Below are positions 20,758 to 22,964 of a stretch of 22,964 nucleotides of DNA, one piece after another; position 1 is the stretch's first letter; each line of letters begins with the position of its first letter. Made by a program: the position numbers and the translations under genes. This stretch comes from an uncultured Clostridia bacterium (GTDB taxonomy: Bacteria; Bacillota; Clostridia; TANB77; CAG-508). The notes below the pieces were generated by a model. It saw nothing but the letters and a program-made list of their open reading frames with translations, did no database searches and was not told the DNA's origin. The stretch spans positions 1-22,964 of the forward strand of contig CAKPPS010000022.1 in assembly GCA_934177795.1 (NCBI GenBank), written 5' to 3'.

Positions 20758-22314
20758 TTATATTTTTTCTTTTAAGTTATTTAATTGTTTAAAATTAAAA
20801 TACAAATCTATTTGTTTGTCTTGGTGGATTTCAATTCTATTAATAATTACTTTCATAATTTCTGATGTTGGTTTATTTAGACTTAGGAAATCCTGTACAA
20901 TACTTTTTATTTTTTCTGTATCATCTTGTTTTGCTTCTTCTTTTTGCTGTTTAATTTCTAGGTATTTGTTTTCTTTTTCTCCTATTTCATTCTTAAATTT
21001 TTTCAATAATCTTTCATACATTTCTTCACTTATTTTATTATTTAATTTGTCTACATACATTTGATCAATATTGTTATTTACCAATTTCATCTCGTTTTCT
21101 AGTTTTTGAAGTATTTTTCCATAATCATATTTTGTCATTTCTTTTTTTACTTCTAATTCTATTTTTTCACTATCTATTTTTTGAAATAAATTTTTAATAT
21201 AATTAATTATAGTGTCTTCTAAATTAGAATAGCTAAAACCATGTGATGTACAAAGTTTTAATTTTGAATTTCTACGATAATTATTACATACCATATAGTA
21301 ATTACCATTCTTTTTTCCTCTTACTCCTATTTTATGTTTGCATTCATAACAAAAAAGTAAACCATCTAATAAAAACATATTTTTCTTTTCGTTTCTATTG
21401 TAGTTTTGAACTATTACCATTTTTTGCACTGTATCAAATACTTTTTTGTCTATTATTGGTTCATGTGTATTTTCTACAATTACCCATTTTTCTTCTGAAT
21501 TTGGTCTAATTTTTCTATTTTTATAACTTATTCTACTTCTTTTATTTTGCACAGTTGTGCCTATATAAACTTTATTTTTCAATATGTTTTTTACTGTTTT
21601 ATTTTCCCAAAAGGTTTCTTTATTATATCTTGATTTATTTGCAGTCGGAATATGGCTATTGTTTAAGTAATCTCTTATTGTTCCAACTTGATTCCCACTA
21701 GATGCCATATTAAAAATAGTTCTTACAATTTGAGCCTCTGGTTCATAAATTATTAATTTATTTTTATCTTTTAAATCTTTTATGTATCCAAGTGGTGTTT
21801 TTCCTCCCACCCATTTTCCTTGTTTTTGCATAGTGTGAAGTGCTGTTCTAATTTTTTTAGATAAGTCTTTAGAATACATATCATTTAATATTGATTTAAA
21901 AGGTGCAATGTCATTGTTACCATTTGATGATTCAAAAGTATCTATTCCATCTGTTACTGAAACATATCTTACATTATTTTCTGGAAACCATTTTTCTATA
22001 TATTCTCCTGTTTCTATATAATCACGACCTAAACGGGATAAATCTTTTGTTACAACCATATTAATTTTTCCGTTTTCTATATCTCTTATCATTCTTTGAA
22101 AATCTGGTCTATTAAAATTTGTTCCAGTAAAACCTTGATCTATATATGTATCTATTAATTGGTACTTCCATCCTAATTTTTGCACATATTCTGTTAGTAA
22201 TGTTCTTTGATTTTTTATACTTTCACTTTCATCATATCCTCTATCCACATCTTCTTTTGATAGTCTTATATAAATTGCTACCTTGTATATTGTTTTTTCT
22301 ATTTGTTCAAGCAT
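20758..22314 (-). CDS. Large serine recombinase (TndX/TnpX-type site-specific integrase)
   Basis: The product is 518 aa. The resolvase catalytic domain has YIRLSKED (nucleophile Ser about 19), DQGFTGTNFNRPDFQRM and VVTKDLSRLGRDYIETGEYI. A recombinase domain follows (GKTPLGYIKDLKDKNKL; NILKNKVYIGTTVQNKRS), then a zinc ribbon with Cys 322, 325, 343 and 355, and a long Lys/Glu coiled coil (about 395-470) as in large serine integrases. These enzymes integrate and excise elements at short att sites. The C-terminus lies 18 bp from the truncated ZIP gene, the normal place of an integrase at one end of its element. The start has GGGAGG 5 nt upstream. A 35-aa ORF precedes it. Confidence 0.95.
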   Translation of the reverse strand: MLEQIEKTIYKVAIYIRLSKEDVDRGYDESESIKNQRTLLTEYVQKLGWKYQLIDTYIDQGFTGTNFNRPDFQRMIRDIENGKINMVVTKDLSRLGRDYIETGEYIEKWFPENNVRYVSVTDGIDTFESSNGNNDIAPFKSILNDMYSKDLSKKIRTALHTMQKQGKWVGGKTPLGYIKDLKDKNKLIIYEPEAQIVRTIFNMASSGNQVGTIRDYLNNSHIPTANKSRYNKETFWENKTVKNILKNKVYIGTTVQNKRSRISYKNRKIRPNSEEKWVIVENTHEPIIDKKVFDTVQKMVIVQNYNRNEKKNMFLLDGLLFCYECKHKIGVRGKKNGNYYMVCNNYRRNSKLKLCTSHGFSYSNLEDTIINYIKNLFQKIDSEKIELEVKKEMTKYDYGKILQKLENEMKLVNNNIDQMYVDKLNNKISEEMYERLLKKFKNEIGEKENKYLEIKQQKEEAKQDDTEKIKSIVQDFLSLNKPTSEIMKVIINRIEIHQDKQIDLYFNFKQLNNLKEKI

Positions 22315-22392
22315 TTTTCCTCCCTTCTATGCTTGATAAAAACAATTTAAATTTAAATTTTATTATATCTTATTTTGAATAAAATTTTAATG

Positions 22393-22500
22393 CTAAAAAA
22401 TATCTTTTTTTAAGATATTAATTATTAAGTGTTTTATTAATTCTTCTAACTCTTCACCTTTTTCGTCGAAGTATATATTAATTTTGAAAGTTTCACTCAT
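22393..22500 (-). CDS. 35-aa small protein upstream of the serine recombinase
   Basis: The ORF starts at an ATG at 22500 with AGGGAG about 11 nt upstream and encodes 35 aa. It begins MSETFKINIYFDEKGEELEE and ends with the Leu/Ile-rich stretch LIKHLIINILKKDIF. The design is a short beta strand, an acidic helix and a hydrophobic tail. It lies 78 bp upstream of the recombinase gene on the same strand. It may be a small partner such as a directionality factor or regulator, but this is only inferred from position. Confidence 0.5.
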   Translation of the reverse strand: MSETFKINIYFDEKGEELEELIKHLIINILKKDIF

Positions 22501-22608
22501 ATTAATTCACTCTCCCTATACTATATATACATCTGTTTTCTTATAAAAATTCTCCCTTACTCTAAATTTATTTTTTAAATATGTCCACATTTGCTCATAA
22601 ATAGTTTA

Positions 22609-22650
22609 AGGGTAGCTATGCGATAGTTTTCACTATCACACACCTACCCT
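22609..22650. repeat. Two-tier hairpin upstream of the recombinase module
   Basis: The outer 7-bp arms AGGGTAG/CTACCCT (22609-22615 with 22644-22650) enclose an inner perfect hairpin GATAGT-TTTC-ACTATC (22622-22637). No T-run follows. It may be a protein-binding site or RNA structure in the 22501-22713 gap, which otherwise holds no gene that I can see. Confidence 0.6.
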
Positions 22651-22713
22651 AGTTAGTAAAATATCTCATCTATTTTGTTCAAAAGCATTGGTATTACTGC
22701 TTTTTCTGATTAT

Positions 22714-22765
22714 AAAAAATGTCCAATTTAGAAGTTTATTTTACTCAAAAATTTGGACATTTTTA
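22714..22765 (-). terminator. Intrinsic terminator of the gene at the right edge
   Basis: A 12-bp perfect stem with core TGTCCAA/TTGGACA (22715-22726 with 22753-22764) has T-runs on both strands. It lies about 110 bp after the partial gene's stop and can act bidirectionally. Confidence 0.75.
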
Positions 22766-22874
22766 GCTAATACGTAATTTAATAAATAGTAATGAATTTT
22801 TTTGCGTAATATTTTTAAAGTGAATTACAAAACTCACCTTTTAAAATTTAGTTTTAACAATAACTTGTAATTTG

Positions 22875-22964
22875 TCAATTACTCATCTCTTTCTTCTGTT
22901 TGATAAATTCTATGTTATTTTTTTCTAAATCTTCAATAGTTATATCTCCATATTCTAAAGATGA
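22875..22964 (-). CDS. Partial gene at the right edge, C-terminal 29 residues
   Basis: An open frame enters from the right edge and ends in TGA at 22875-22877, giving SSLEYGDITIEDLEKNNIEF, then IKQKKEMSN. It is charged and soluble, with no recognisable family in so short a piece. It is followed by a good terminator, which supports a real gene. It presumably belongs to the mobile element carrying the recombinase. Confidence 0.45.
   Translation of the reverse strand, partial: SSLEYGDITIEDLEKNNIEFIKQKKEMSN

Noticed and set aside
1..22964. CRISPR arrays, tRNA or rRNA genes, replication origin
   Set aside because: Looked for regularly spaced repeats, cloverleaf-type arms ending in CCA and DnaA-box clusters by eye; none seen.

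Overview
The window is very AT-rich and reads as a chromosomal segment of a spore-forming, low-GC Clostridia-type Firmicute. The evidence is an intact spoIVA, strong GGAGG-type ribosome binding sites, sigma-A-like promoters, a Firmicute-style c-di-GMP-I riboswitch, and ordinary housekeeping genes (ligA, folD, dprA, purE, purC). Genes end in TAA, TAG or TGA and TGG encodes Trp, so the standard bacterial code applies. Apart from spoIVA, all genes lie on the minus strand.

Layout. Positions 1-485: small membrane protein gene with a terminator, a 36-bp repeat at the left edge and a 61-bp repeat upstream. Positions 486-4633: mixed accessory genes. They are an ABC-type ATPase, two unknown genes with higher GC than their neighbours, an S66 LD-carboxypeptidase-like peptidase, a Sel1-repeat gene broken by two in-frame stops, an SRPBCC protein and a 72-aa unknown. 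Positions 4685-6331: a purine operon read from a clear promoter as a 58-aa ORF, purE and purC. Positions 6355-7624: a decayed block resembling integrative-element cargo, with fragments of a DUF5697-like protein, an S1-like RNA-binding protein and a third protein, bounded by two strong terminators. Positions 7764-8584: a membrane-anchored LolA-like protein preceded by a promoter and a convincing c-di-GMP-I (GEMM-I) riboswitch. Positions 8803-11348: a P-type cation ATPase with a long leader.

Positions 11476-17645 hold a housekeeping block. Tandem promoters drive a UDP-sugar pyrophosphorylase, a hexapeptide acyltransferase, ligA, an 82-aa unknown and folD, closed by a terminator; dprA follows and seems to start at an AUA codon. 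spoIVA (17756-19234) is divergent and has a plausible sigma-E promoter. After it come a 59-nt near-perfect palindrome and a decaying cluster (19400-20739) that includes a ZIP metal transporter lacking its N-terminal third or more. A large serine recombinase (20758-22314) ends 18 bp from the break, so the right end of the window is probably the integrase end of a mobile element inserted in the ZIP gene. The element continues past the right edge.

The strongest observations are the c-di-GMP riboswitch over an uncharacterised surface protein, the AUA start of dprA, the recombinase-split ZIP gene with a 35-aa ORF upstream of the recombinase, and two long-distance repeats (36 bp inverted, 61 bp direct). 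The 61-bp repeat looks like a promoter with an operator palindrome over its -10. I did not find a defence system or other multi-gene system that I can defend as wholly new. All family names come from reading motifs; no database search was run.
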